DNA of 64,000 bases from Enterovibrio sp045679545 (GCF_045679545.1 NZ_CP166195.1:1-64000); one strand, 5' to 3'. Shown: positions 18,297-27,631, counted from the first letter of the stretch. Notes: generated by a model from the sequence alone, not told the origin. Program-made: numbers and translations.

Positions 18297-18818
18297 ATGA
18301 CAACATCCAATCCCCTTTATGCATGGAAGCGTTTCACCCTTGAAGAGCGTGAGCACACTTTACCCAACGGGTTAATCACCAAACATGTCACCGTCACTCA
18401 CCCTGGTGCCGTGCTGATACTGCCTGTCGCCAACGATGGAAAATTGGTGATGATTCACCAGTATCGACCGTCTATCGATCGTTGGATTTATGAATTCCCC
18501 GCAGGCACCATGGAATCAAAAGAATCGCCCGATTTATGTGCAAGACGAGAGTTGGCAGAAGAGGTGCAATTGTCAGCTTCCGAATGGCACAAAATTGGTG
18601 AGTCCCTTCCCGCTCCCGGCTTTTGTGATGAAACGCAGTATCTGTACGTCGCAAAACAGGTTTCAGCGTGTGATGGCGAACTGGATGACGACGAAGTGCT
18701 AGAAGTGGTGCATTTTTCTGTCGAAGACGTCGCGAGAATGATTGCACAAAACGAAATTCAAGATAGTAAAACCATTGTGGCGTTTTGTCGGGCACAGCTA
18801 CTTGGATTGATCGGTTAA
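18297..18818 (+). CDS. NUDIX hydrolase, ADP-ribose pyrophosphatase-like
   Basis: The 173-residue protein belongs to the NUDIX family that cleaves nucleoside diphosphates linked to another group. Placement near ADP-ribose pyrophosphatases rests on the overall pattern (VLILPVANDGKLVMIHQYRP, IYEFPAGTME). The Nudix box is at about residues 68-90 (GTMESKE...RELAEEVQL). It is standard except that the glycine near its end is replaced by glutamine, as happens in some active members. It is divergent from the helicase gene and has no obvious operon partner. The ribosome site is weak. Substrate is inferred only at family level. Confidence 0.82.
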   Translation: MTTSNPLYAWKRFTLEEREHTLPNGLITKHVTVTHPGAVLILPVANDGKLVMIHQYRPSIDRWIYEFPAGTMESKESPDLCARRELAEEVQLSASEWHKIGESLPAPGFCDETQYLYVAKQVSACDGELDDDEVLEVVHFSVEDVARMIAQNEIQDSKTIVAFCRAQLLGLIG

Positions 18819-19019
18819 ATCCACCTCAGACGCCAGACGCTGTTTTTCTGTTCAGTTCATAGAACTCGCTAAACAGTCCAAAGAAAAAACCAAAGAATAT
18901 CGCCTTTGATGCTTATCGTGGATTGATCACATCGCGCCTCAATAACAAAGCCTTAACATTGACATCCGACCAGTTGAGCCTTTAACGTGAGTGATGCCAT
19001 TTCATATCAAGGATGAATA

Positions 19020-19499
19020 ATGAAACAATCCCTCGCACACGCCAATCGCATGCTCAATCTGTTCGGATTCTTCAAAGTGCCCCTGATATGGTATTGCCGA
19101 CCTAAGATACTGGTGCTGAACGATGAATCTGTTCAAATTCGTATTCCGCTCAAACGCAGAAACAAAAACCACCTCAACAGCATGTATTTTGGCGTATTGG
19201 CAGTCGGTGCTGATGTGGCTGGCGGCTTTATGGCCATGAGTAAAACGGAAACGCGCGGCAAAAAAATATCTCTCGCATTCAAAGCCGTTACCGCCGAGTT
19301 TTTAAAACGCCCGGAAGCGGATGTTGTGTTTACCTGCAATGATGGAAAACTGATTGACGAAATGCTCGACCAAACCATGGAAAGCGGTGAACGCGTCAAT
19401 CAATCAGTGCGAATTACAGCAACTTGCCCTTCACTGCATGGTGACGAACCCATGGCTGTTTTTGATCTCACGCTCTCTGTAAAAGCGATAAACAAGTAA
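19020..19499 (+). CDS. Hotdog-fold DUF4442/PaaI-like protein
   Basis: The 159-residue cytosolic protein shows the pattern of the DUF4442 branch of the hotdog thioesterase superfamily. It has an N-terminal helix with FFKVPLIWYCRPKIL, the strand VQIRIPLKRRNKNHLNSMYFGVLAVGADVAGG containing the equivalent of the catalytic-helix region, and a C-terminal sheet with SVRITATCP. Members are thought to act on acyl-CoA thioesters, but the substrate is unknown. The ATG follows a purine-rich AAGGATGAAT. It is a single gene between the NUDIX and nhaA genes. Confidence 0.7.
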   Translation: MKQSLAHANRMLNLFGFFKVPLIWYCRPKILVLNDESVQIRIPLKRRNKNHLNSMYFGVLAVGADVAGGFMAMSKTETRGKKISLAFKAVTAEFLKRPEADVVFTCNDGKLIDEMLDQTMESGERVNQSVRITATCPSLHGDEPMAVFDLTLSVKAINK

Positions 19500-19677
19500 C
19501 CTGTAATATTCTGAACACGCTCAGTAAGAACCGCATCACGTACTGATAAGCCTACCTATTCTTGGCTTGCCCAAGTTAGAACACACAAAATCTCTAAAAT
19601 GACATGGGTAAGTTTTTGCCCTTTTCTCCTTTTAGTTATTAGACTTAAGTATTACAGGCTGTTCGGCGGAGCGCGTT

Positions 19678-20889
19678 TTGATTACAAAACTGGGCGAATT
19701 TTTCAAACTCGATACTGCTCCTGGTATTCTTCTCATCGCATCAGCATTTGCTGCTTTGCTTATCGCCAATTCTCCTCTTGCCCCCTATTACCTCGCCCTT
19801 CTCGATATGCCAATCCATTTCAAAATTGGTTCACTGGATATTCAAAAGAATCTCTTGCTGTGGATTAATGATGGCTTGATGGCCATATTCTTTTTACTTG
19901 TTGGGTTGGAAGTTAAACGAGAGTTAATGCAAGGGGCACTCAGAACCCGATCTCGTGCCATGTTTCCAGCTATTGCAGCCATCGGTGGCATGGTAGTGCC
20001 TGTCCTCGTTTTCGTCTATTTCAACGCCAACGACCCACAAGCACTTTCCGGCTGGGCAATACCCGCAGCGACAGATATCGCTTTTACGTTGGGCGTATTG
20101 GCACTGTTTGGGAAAACGGTACCCGTCAGTTTGAAAGTGTTTTTGTTAGCGTTAGCGGTGATCGACGATCTTGGTGCAGTGATCATTATTGCGTTGTTTT
20201 TCAGTAGTGATTTGTCCGTGTTAGCGCTCTCTATTTCGGTGCTCGCTTCTGCTGCACTTTTCTATATGAACGCGAAAGGGGTCGCGCGATTAACCGGCTA
20301 TTTATTAGTCGGCGCAATTCTTTGGGTAGCGGTGCTAAAATCTGGCGTGCACGCCACAGTTGCCGGCGTGATCCTTGGCTTCGCCGTTCCGCTCAAAATC
20401 AAACATCACCGCATCAGAAGCCCGCTACGCTATCTTGAGCATGGTATTCACCCGTGGAGTAGCTTTGTCATACTGCCGCTATTTGCATTTGCCAACTCAG
20501 GTGTGCCGCTAGACAACCTCAATATGAGCATGCTGAGCGAGCCCCTCCCTTTAGGCATCATTTTGGGGTTGTTACTCGGCAAGCCCATTGGGATTTCTAT
20601 CGCTTGCTATGTGTCGGTTAAAGCGGGGATAGCCAGTTTGCCAAAAGGAGTGCAATTTATGCACATCATGGCGGCATCCATCTTGTGCGGTATTGGTTTT
20701 ACTATGTCTATTTTTATCACCACTTTGGCTTTCCCAGATCTCGATACGCGTGGATTGGTAGACTTGTCTCGCATCTCCATTTTTATTGCATCGATACTTG
20801 CCGCCGTCTTGGGTTATATGGCGCTTAAACTGACCTTTCAACTGTCCTCTAAGTCTAATCTTGAACAAATAAATACAGACGAAGACTGA
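19678..20889 (+). CDS. nhaA: Na+/H+ antiporter NhaA
   Basis: NhaA is an inner-membrane antiporter that expels Na+ or Li+ in exchange for two protons, supporting pH and salt tolerance. The 403-residue protein has the expected set of about twelve membrane helices. The ion-binding aspartates D163 and D164 (in AVIDDLGAV) have the same numbering as in E. coli NhaA. The stretch LLVGLEVKRELMQG and the TDIAFTLGVLALFG helix are also conserved. The start is a TTG with GGCGGAG six bases upstream. It begins at the same place as the family N-terminus, and no better ATG exists. It appears to be monocistronic. Confidence 0.93.
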   Translation: MITKLGEFFKLDTAPGILLIASAFAALLIANSPLAPYYLALLDMPIHFKIGSLDIQKNLLLWINDGLMAIFFLLVGLEVKRELMQGALRTRSRAMFPAIAAIGGMVVPVLVFVYFNANDPQALSGWAIPAATDIAFTLGVLALFGKTVPVSLKVFLLALAVIDDLGAVIIIALFFSSDLSVLALSISVLASAALFYMNAKGVARLTGYLLVGAILWVAVLKSGVHATVAGVILGFAVPLKIKHHRIRSPLRYLEHGIHPWSSFVILPLFAFANSGVPLDNLNMSMLSEPLPLGIILGLLLGKPIGISIACYVSVKAGIASLPKGVQFMHIMAASILCGIGFTMSIFITTLAFPDLDTRGLVDLSRISIFIASILAAVLGYMALKLTFQLSSKSNLEQINTDED

Positions 20890-20893
20890 AGAC

Positions 20894-20935
20894 GTTGCCC
20901 TTACCCGCGTCAAAGTTGCCCTTACCCGCGTCAAA
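20894..20935. repeat. Perfect 21-bp tandem duplication after nhaA
   Basis: Two exact head-to-tail copies of a 21-bp unit (20894-20914 and 20915-20935, each beginning GTTGCCCTTACC) lie four bases after the nhaA stop. No function is apparent. Confidence 0.9.
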
Positions 20936-21082
20936 AAAGTGCGCATATCTGCCCCTAATTTTGCCGAGCATAAGTCAGAAATTCTGCCAGTCTATCAGCA
21001 TGTTTTTTTCCCCATAAAGTCACCTCTATTGACATTTATAGAAGCCGCACTGCAACAGTGTTTCAGGAGGTAGTCTACCTAG

Positions 21083-21122
21083 TTATCAACTGTTTCTGTG
21101 GATAAAAATTCATTTATCCACA
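21083..21122. promoter_or_regulatory. DnaA-box cluster
   Basis: TGTGGATAA at 21097-21105 and TTATCCACA at 21114-21122 are two perfect consensus DnaA boxes facing each other, 8 bp apart. Together they form a 10-bp-arm inverted repeat. A third, 7/9 match (TTATCAACT) lies at 21083-21091. DnaA binding is inferred from the consensus. Confidence 0.6.
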
Positions 21123-21479
21123 TGCGAATTCCACTCGTAACACATTGATTTATAATCATTCTATTTAGTCCAGTAATGTATACTGTTTTTATCACAAATT
21201 TAGTATGTGATTTCAGGCAAAAAATAGAGATGAAATTGGGATGTAATAGCACCGCAAGATAGCTGTATATATCACTATGCTTTTGGTGGAATTGCTCAGG
21301 AAGTGTGACAAGACGTAAATGCGAAAACTCGGACAGAAACACATGGATATCCGCAGTCAAATGCTCAGGTCACATGAGTCCTTCGGATGGTCAAGTTGAG
21401 GGTGAGTGCGAGTGCAGATTTTCAAACTATATCAACTATGTTGTCAAAACCGCACTGCACCTGACAGCGAACACACGCT

Positions 21480-21512
21480 CGCTGAACAAGCATCTTGAGG
21501 TTGTTTAAGTAT
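21480..21512 (+). repeat. Dispersed intergenic repeat, copy 1
   Basis: A 33-bp element beginning CGCTGAACAAGCATCTTGA matches the copy at 42872-42904 with few mismatches. A shorter inverted version is at 39294-39316. It lies just downstream of the histidine kinase gene's 3' end. Confidence 0.75.
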
Positions 21513-21525
21513 GAATCCATTCACA

Positions 21526-24500
21526 TCAACTCATACTCAGTGATTCGACCTCTTTTATAATCGCGCCAGTGTACTCGCTCAGTTTTGGCAGGAGGGTTTT
21601 CAAATCTTCTATCTGGTCACTATTCATCTTTTCGATGGAAAGGCACAACGAAGCCAGATCATCCGCACCAATCATTGATGCAGCACCTTTCATGCGGTGT
21701 GCGATTTTTTTTGCCGCAGCGATGTCACCACTGTCGAGTGACTGTTGGAAAGCGTCAATATCTGCTTGTTGCGACAACACATAACGCCCAAGAATATGCT
21801 GAACAAGTTCATCGCTGTCACCGACTTGATCACGAATCCGATCGAGATCTAAGGATGGATTTTCGTCAGTTAAGCAGGTTGTCGACACTATCGGTGCCAT
21901 TTCAGAACGTTGATCTTTGTCTGAGGATTTTTCGTCCTGATCAACTTGAACACACTCGCTTTCATCAACTTGCGCGGAAGCATAGTGTTCAATCTCGCTA
22001 TTCGATACATAGTCACTGCTGACATAGAGCAGCATTAAATTGACCAACTGCTCTTTAGTAAATGGTTTGGCTAAATGGGCGTTCATACCTGAACGAATAC
22101 AGCGCTCAGCGTCACCGGAGAGCGCGTTAGCCGTTACAGCAATGATTGGCGTTTCAGTATCAAACTCACGAATTTTACTGGTTGACTCAAATCCATCCAT
22201 TTCTGGCATTTGGCAATCCATAAGGATCAGATTGAACGGCGTCTCGCGGTGCAGTTCGAGCGCTTGAAGACCATTGTCGGCTAGCGTTGGGTTACAACCC
22301 AAACTATTGAGTACCAACATCATCAAGTCTTGATTCACTAAATGGTCTTCTGCAACCAGTACGTTCAGACCTTCAAACCTAACAAACGCTTGAGATTTTT
22401 CATCCACACTTGCTGGTAAAGACTCATCAATCGTCAACGAGTGAATCAATGTATCTGGGTTCACCGGGTTTATCAGACATGGCATACCTAATTGATCAAT
22501 CACACCATCGTGACTGATCATAATTGCGTTTGCTGCCTGATTAATGACGGGACGCAAATCCCCCATCACGCTGTCATCAATGAACAGCAATGTTGAATCT
22601 GTAATGGACTCGTTGGGAGTGCGGCCCGGCGTAAACTGAGACACATCCATGCCGACACTTGAAAGATAAGTGCTGAAAACCTTGAATAGCTGGGTGTCAT
22701 TTGTGGCAATAACCACCTGAAGCTTGCGCACATCTTCACGCAATGACATGCCACTGAATAAGGTGTCCACATTGTCTCTGTCGCTTTTTAATGGGATGTC
22801 GACAGTAAATGTCGTCCCCATATTTTCCTGGCTGACCACTTTTAATTCGCCACCCATAAGCTCAGTGAGCTTCAGGCAAACCGGTAGCCCAAGGCCTGTG
22901 CCTTGATAGGAGCGAGAATAAGAGTTGTCGACTTGCGTGAAGTTTTCAAAAATGGCCTGTTGGTTTTTATCGGGAATACCAATGCCTGTATCCTTCACCC
23001 TCAAACGTAACAACGACTTTCCATCAAGACTAACCCGGCTGATGTGCACCATCACCGAGCCCTGCTTGGTAAATTTGACGGCATTACCCACCAAGTTAAG
23101 AATTATTTGGGTATAACGAACAGGATCAATCACTAACCAACGGGGGAGATCAGGTTCAATCAAACAGTGAAGACGCAAGCTTTTCTCTACTGCCCGAGCA
23201 TGGAAAACAACTAAAGCGTCATGAACCAAATCAACCAGCTCAGTATCTTGCTCAATAAGCTGCATTTTCCCAGCTTCGATCTTGGTCAAATCGAGAACAT
23301 CGTTGATGATGTTGAGTAAAGCGTTTGAAGAATGAACAAGCGTATCGACAAAATAAGATTGCTGCTGATTGAGAGGTGTGTCTTTAAGCAAATTGGACAT
23401 GCCCACTATACCGTTCATGGGCGTTCGGATTTCATGACTCATCATGGCGAGGAAATTGGTTTTGGCTTCATTCGCTCGCTCTGCATCTTCTTTCGCGTGT
23501 CGCATTTCTTCTGAGATTAAATCGTTCAGTTTCTTTTGGCGAACGAAGTTAACCATAGCACTCAGGCTCGACAGCACGGGCTCTAGCCATGAGAGCAAAT
23601 CGTCATCGTAGCTTGTCGATTCATCAAATAAGCAGACCACTCCAACCAGTTGATTAGAGAGAAAAAGAGGCATACACAGCGAGTTGATAATCAATTTGTT
23701 GTTGGTGGTGGTCAGGCCAGCGACTTGTAGGCTTCTGTCCCCTTTCTGGGTTTCAATCACCTTGGTGACAACACTTTTGACAAATTCTTCAGACACATAC
23801 CCATTGGCAATAAGACGGGTTTGCGCCAACGCTCGATAATTATTTTTCTCGCTATAATCAACTTCAACGATCAATCCGTGATTGCTTTCACCGATCCTCA
23901 GCAGTATTTTGAGTACTTCTTTAAAGCTGTTGTGGTAATCATCACTAACAAGAAACTTATCTTGAAGTGTTTTCACTGCAGAAAAGAGTTCTGCACCTTT
24001 CGACACCTTCATTTTATCAACATGTTGCTCGGTAATGTCTCGAATGATGGCGACTTGAAGTGGCATATCATTAACTTCAATTTTCGTCGAACGAACTTGA
24101 ACGATGACCTTATCTTTGGAGCGAACGAGTTCATAGTTCAAATTTTTGGTATTAAACCCATACAAGGCTTGCGAAAAATAGGCGCGCGAATCGGGCACAA
24201 CCTTCGAAATGATATTGGTTAACGACGTTTCCTCTATGGGTATATCATCAAGCTCAAACATGCGCTTTGCGGCGTCATTCAGTGTTGAGACCTTGTGGTC
24301 TTCCCCCAGCACCAGAAGTCCGTCTTTGTAACTGTGAATGATAGTGTTGAGGTAGTTTTTGCTGGATTCAATTTCCTTAATGGCACTCGCGTATTTCCAA
24401 ATCAAGAACATGATCATCAGATCGAGCAAAAATACCTGCGAGATACCCGATACGATTTCCGATGTCAGCGTGTTGTCGATCGGTCTTGGGTCTTCATAGA

Positions 24501-24885
24501 TAATCAGTTCACCAACCGCTCTTGGTTTATCAAGTTCTTCGTACATGATTGGAAAACGGTGAAGTCGAAATTCATTGTCGAATCGACCATCTTTGGGTGG
24601 CGTGATGTGGCGAAAACTGTCGTCGTTGGCAACGACTTCGATTCGATAGACAAATCGAGAAAGCGCTTCACTTTCAAGGTCATTAATAACGGTCTCAAAA
24701 TCAAAGTTCCAAAGCTGATTAGGCAAGCGATAAGACAACCGAGTAGCGATAGACGAAATCTCATATTCCAACTCACCATGAAGTCGTTCATGGGTTTTCA
24801 CGTAATTAAACGCCCCAAACATACTGAGTATTAAAGTACCACTTATCAATAAGATGACGGCCAATTTTGTTCTTATCATGAACAT
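21526..24885 (-). CDS. Hybrid sensor histidine kinase with receiver and HPt domains
   Basis: This 1119-residue inner-membrane phosphorelay kinase has two membrane helices (about 8-28 and 142-164) around a periplasmic sensor domain. A PAS domain (about 175-290), a GAF-like domain (about 300-450), the HisKA dimerisation domain with phospho-acceptor H484 in SHEIRTPMNG and a HATPase domain (about 580-695, VGNAVKF, DTGIGIP, GTGLGL) follow. Next comes a degenerate receiver-like segment (about 720-820), a true receiver with D890 in LMDCQMPEMDG and a C-terminal HPt domain with H1063 in AHRMKGAAS. The layout is that of BarA/ArcB-type tripartite kinases. No cognate response regulator is adjacent. The gene lies four bases downstream of the EAL/HDOD gene, so the two are probably co-transcribed. 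Confidence 0.9.
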   Translation of the reverse strand: MFMIRTKLAVILLISGTLILSMFGAFNYVKTHERLHGELEYEISSIATRLSYRLPNQLWNFDFETVINDLESEALSRFVYRIEVVANDDSFRHITPPKDGRFDNEFRLHRFPIMYEELDKPRAVGELIIYEDPRPIDNTLTSEIVSGISQVFLLDLMIMFLIWKYASAIKEIESSKNYLNTIIHSYKDGLLVLGEDHKVSTLNDAAKRMFELDDIPIEETSLTNIISKVVPDSRAYFSQALYGFNTKNLNYELVRSKDKVIVQVRSTKIEVNDMPLQVAIIRDITEQHVDKMKVSKGAELFSAVKTLQDKFLVSDDYHNSFKEVLKILLRIGESNHGLIVEVDYSEKNNYRALAQTRLIANGYVSEEFVKSVVTKVIETQKGDRSLQVAGLTTTNNKLIINSLCMPLFLSNQLVGVVCLFDESTSYDDDLLSWLEPVLSSLSAMVNFVRQKKLNDLISEEMRHAKEDAERANEAKTNFLAMMSHEIRTPMNGIVGMSNLLKDTPLNQQQSYFVDTLVHSSNALLNIINDVLDLTKIEAGKMQLIEQDTELVDLVHDALVVFHARAVEKSLRLHCLIEPDLPRWLVIDPVRYTQIILNLVGNAVKFTKQGSVMVHISRVSLDGKSLLRLRVKDTGIGIPDKNQQAIFENFTQVDNSYSRSYQGTGLGLPVCLKLTELMGGELKVVSQENMGTTFTVDIPLKSDRDNVDTLFSGMSLREDVRKLQVVIATNDTQLFKVFSTYLSSVGMDVSQFTPGRTPNESITDSTLLFIDDSVMGDLRPVINQAANAIMISHDGVIDQLGMPCLINPVNPDTLIHSLTIDESLPASVDEKSQAFVRFEGLNVLVAEDHLVNQDLMMLVLNSLGCNPTLADNGLQALELHRETPFNLILMDCQMPEMDGFESTSKIREFDTETPIIAVTANALSGDAERCIRSGMNAHLAKPFTKEQLVNLMLLYVSSDYVSNSEIEHYASAQVDESECVQVDQDEKSSDKDQRSEMAPIVSTTCLTDENPSLDLDRIRDQVGDSDELVQHILGRYVLSQQADIDAFQQSLDSGDIAAAKKIAHRMKGAASMIGADDLASLCLSIEKMNSDQIEDLKTLLPKLSEYTGAIIKEVESLSMS

Positions 24886-24889
24886 AAGG

Positions 24890-26098
24890 CTAAACCTGCA
24901 TACTGGAAGTGATGTCAGCCGTGCTGCTTCTTGCCTGCTCGAAATCTTTTAGCACCGTCTTATCATTAAGTTTGAGCTGATTGCACCAATGCAATAAACC
25001 GTTCCAATTGGCGTGTTCAATATCATGACACAACGCAAGAAGGTTGCCATAAACGCCTTCTTTTGCCACCAACGCACGCTTCACATCGGGAGATAAATCG
25101 AGATGAGAAATAATATCGGACATGGGTTTACTGAGCATGACATCAAGCATAGAAAACGCACCAACAATGAACCCTTCGTCCTGATTGAACGCTTTAGAGT
25201 CCAGTTGTAGTGACGATAAAAATGTTGCTCGACAGAGCGCAACGCTCTGAAGTTGGGCCGCATGTTGGTGATCAAGGTTGGACATGATTAGTAGGGAAAC
25301 CAAACGCCTTAGCGATTGCACCCCCAAATAAATAACAGCCTGACGAGGATTTGAAATTTTGTTCGTTTTGGTTTTTGCCAAGATATTTGCGCTTGCTATG
25401 ACCTTGTAAAGCAAAGACACATCTTTGGAAATGATTTTCGTTAACGTATCAATATCATCTGGATTGCGGTTAATAATAATGCAGACATCAAGCAGCGACA
25501 TGACTGAAGGTGCGACGTCGGCGGTACGAACAATCTGCGGCTTTTCAAAAAAATACCCTTGAAACAACGCGAATCCGAAACTTTGCGCCTCGACAAGCTC
25601 TTCTTGCGTCTCTACTTTCCGAGCCAAGAACACTTGCTGCGAGAACTGTGCGATGGCATCTTGCCAATCAGCGGGATGACTTCGCTCCATACTGATGCTG
25701 AAAATATCCACCAGCTCGAGGTATTTTCGCCATTCGTTAGTCATGGCTTTGCAATCCATCAGAATGCGATACCCTTCGGAGCGGTAATTTCTAAGCTTAC
25801 TCACGAGCTCTGGCGAAGGCAGGCAATCCTCAGTAACAGAAATAATCAGATGCTGAGCTGGCATCGCCAATGGAATTTCGTCAAGCAATGATGACTCGCC
25901 AAAACTGACGATATACCGTATTTCAGCTTTGCGATTGGAACTGACTAAAAAGTTAGCACTCAAAATACGTGAAGTTGCCGTGTCTTCATCGACAGACGGA
26001 AACTTGTTCTCCAAACCCTCGCGGAATAGCAATTCGCTACCCCAATGTTGCAACTCGTTGTCAAAGATTGGTTGGCATGAGAAAAATACTTCGGCCAC
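24890..26098 (-). CDS. EAL/HDOD domain signalling protein (YuxH/CdgJ-like)
   Basis: The 402-residue protein joins an N-terminal degenerate EAL domain (about 1-195) to an HDOD domain (about 200-385). The EAL signature has become ELLFRE, and the catalytic metal-binding acidic residues of true phosphodiesterases are mostly missing. The late FQGYFFEKP stretch of EAL domains is kept. It probably does not hydrolyse cyclic-di-GMP but may bind proteins, like other YuxH-type regulators of motility. The start is GTG. It precedes the hybrid kinase gene by four bases, which suggests a shared signalling task. Confidence 0.85.
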   Translation of the reverse strand: MAEVFFSCQPIFDNELQHWGSELLFREGLENKFPSVDEDTATSRILSANFLVSSNRKAEIRYIVSFGESSLLDEIPLAMPAQHLIISVTEDCLPSPELVSKLRNYRSEGYRILMDCKAMTNEWRKYLELVDIFSISMERSHPADWQDAIAQFSQQVFLARKVETQEELVEAQSFGFALFQGYFFEKPQIVRTADVAPSVMSLLDVCIIINRNPDDIDTLTKIISKDVSLLYKVIASANILAKTKTNKISNPRQAVIYLGVQSLRRLVSLLIMSNLDHQHAAQLQSVALCRATFLSSLQLDSKAFNQDEGFIVGAFSMLDVMLSKPMSDIISHLDLSPDVKRALVAKEGVYGNLLALCHDIEHANWNGLLHWCNQLKLNDKTVLKDFEQARSSTADITSSMQV

Positions 26099-26230
26099 GC
26101 AGTCGCCATCCTATTAATGAGACATGTAATTAAAATTTAGACTACCTACCGCATTTTTCCTTCTTTTTCCGCTAAATAGGCGAAACCGCCGCAAGAAATC
26201 ATCGACCTTCACCCTCAGCGACATCGAAAC

Positions 26231-26260
26231 AAAAAAGGAAACCAGTCGGTTTCCTTTTTT
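26231..26260. terminator. Terminator between the PhzF-like gene and the EAL/HDOD gene
   Basis: A 13-bp perfect stem (AAAAAAGGAAACC / GGTTTCCTTTTTT) with a 4-base loop. T-runs on both strands fit a strong intrinsic terminator for the leftward PhzF-like gene. Confidence 0.88.
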
Positions 26261-26284
26261 TCTTTATATTCAATATGTTTAATA

Positions 26285-27172
26285 CTAGTCAGCCGTCTCT
26301 TCAATTCGGAAAGGAATCCGCTGAGGCTTGTCACTGAAACCACCGACACTCACTTTTGTTATGGCATCACCATCTGGTTCCACACTCGCCCAAATCAATG
26401 AACGGCGATTCAAAATCTCGCCTTGTTCAAACAGGTATCGATACTTTCCCCCTCCTTGATACACATGGAGATATGAAGCTAACGCACCAGCAGCACTCCC
26501 CGTGGCAGATTCTTCATCAATACCTAACAAGGGCGCAAAATTACGACAGCGTGCTGAAATGTCAGATTCCGCGGGTGTCAGCGAAAATACGTGTACAGCA
26601 CCCGTTTTTGTCGCTTTGTTGAATTTTTTAATCGCGTCTAGGTCAGGTGAGACCTTCTTCAATACGGCGTCGTCCGTTACAGGGACAATCACATCCACCA
26701 ATCCTGTGGACACTGCCTTCACTGGCAGCCCTGTGGCGAGAATATCTTCAACCGTTAGACCTAACATTGGCGCTAATTCGTCGGCAGAGAATTCTTTGCC
26801 AAATTTTGGCAATGCCTGCTCCATTGAAACACGACCTTCAGAAGAGACTGAAACCCCAAGTACGCCAGCACCCGTTTCTTGAGTGTAATCACCCTCTTTA
26901 ATCTTTCCTGTTTTGAACAAGGTCGAGAATGTGCCCACAGTGGCATGGCCGCAAAAATCGACTTCATTGATGGGCGTAAAAAATCGCACGCGAAAATCTG
27001 CTTTTTTTGAGGGCAAGACAAACGCTGTTTCCGAGTGGCCGAGTTCTTTGGCGATGGATTGCATTTGTTTGACATTGAGATGAGCACAGTTGAGGACGAC
27101 ACCCGCTGGATTGCCGCCTTTGTTGTCTGCGACAAAGGCATTAACCACATAGACTTCAATAAACTCTGACAT
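26285..27172 (-). CDS. PhzF-family isomerase-like protein
   Basis: The 295-residue protein belongs to the PhzF/diaminopimelate-epimerase-fold family. Typical features are the N-terminal VYVVNAFVADNKGGNPAGVV, the catalytic glutamate in LGHSETAFV, the DFCGHATVGTF strand-loop and the mirrored ARCRNFAPLLGIDEESATGSAAGAL in the second half. PhzF itself isomerises an intermediate of phenazine synthesis. No other phenazine genes are present, so this is one of the many family members of unknown substrate. The ATG has AAGGAAGG four bases upstream. The gene is a single unit with its own terminator. Confidence 0.88.
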   Translation of the reverse strand: MSEFIEVYVVNAFVADNKGGNPAGVVLNCAHLNVKQMQSIAKELGHSETAFVLPSKKADFRVRFFTPINEVDFCGHATVGTFSTLFKTGKIKEGDYTQETGAGVLGVSVSSEGRVSMEQALPKFGKEFSADELAPMLGLTVEDILATGLPVKAVSTGLVDVIVPVTDDAVLKKVSPDLDAIKKFNKATKTGAVHVFSLTPAESDISARCRNFAPLLGIDEESATGSAAGALASYLHVYQGGGKYRYLFEQGEILNRRSLIWASVEPDGDAITKVSVGGFSDKPQRIPFRIEETAD

Positions 27173-27457
27173 CGCTACCTTCCTTGTTTTTTTATTATTC
27201 TGTTTCGGCTTTGTCCCCGAGACGAAAAAAATCTGAGGACAATACGCACTTAGGTATATTTGTTACAGTGTTACAAAAAAGCGAAAAACACAAGAAATTG
27301 ATGTGGATTCAAGAACGGCGCGGTTAGGTCGTCACGAAAATTGCTTCAATCACGCTAAGAATGACGTTAAAGCGCCATTCACTTGCTAGATGTTAGGTAT
27401 TTTCCTTAGAATGCTTCTCACATTTTAATGTCCCACATCGAATATGGGTATCAAGCA

Positions 27458-27631
27458 ATGATTGATTTAGAAAACCTGATGAAAGATGCACCTGAGCGCG
27501 AACCGGATCTTCCTTTGCCTTCTCTAGAAGATCAAAAGCGTATCGTTGCAGAGCTTAAAGCGCTGGAAGAGAAAGGCGAACTGACGCCTGAAATCATGGA
27601 AAAATACTTCGGCGGAAAATCAACGCATTGA
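27458..27631 (+). CDS. Small conserved-looking acidic protein of unknown function
   Basis: I do not recognise this short protein. Starting at the ATG at 27458 it has 57 residues; an in-frame ATG at 27428 would add ten. It is strongly charged and predicted helical, with an acidic N-terminus (MIDLENLMKDAP), a proline-rich turn (PDLPLPS) and an amphipathic C-terminal half rich in Glu and Lys. Neither start has a strong ribosome site. Support for a real gene comes from the codon pattern, the lack of an overlapping gene on either strand and a good intrinsic terminator 80 bases downstream in the right direction. Confidence 0.6.
   Translation: MIDLENLMKDAPEREPDLPLPSLEDQKRIVAELKALEEKGELTPEIMEKYFGGKSTH

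Larger units (their letters stand above)
20890..21525. other. Gene-free 636-bp region with DnaA boxes and repeats
   Basis: The region holds a tandem duplication just after nhaA, three DnaA-box-like words at 21083-21122, a 6-bp inverted repeat at 21191-21211 and one copy of a dispersed repeat at 21480-21512. A 67-codon frame at 21305-21508 has no ribosome site and overlaps the repeat, so I do not call it a gene. Confidence 0.6.

Noticed and set aside
21191..21211. ATCACA / TGTGAT inverted repeat considered as a CRP site
   Set aside because: The half-sites are in the wrong order for CRP (TGTGA then TCACA) and the spacing is off.
21305..21508. 67-codon frame in the gene-free region
   Set aside because: No ribosome site, atypical composition, and its end lies within a dispersed repeat.
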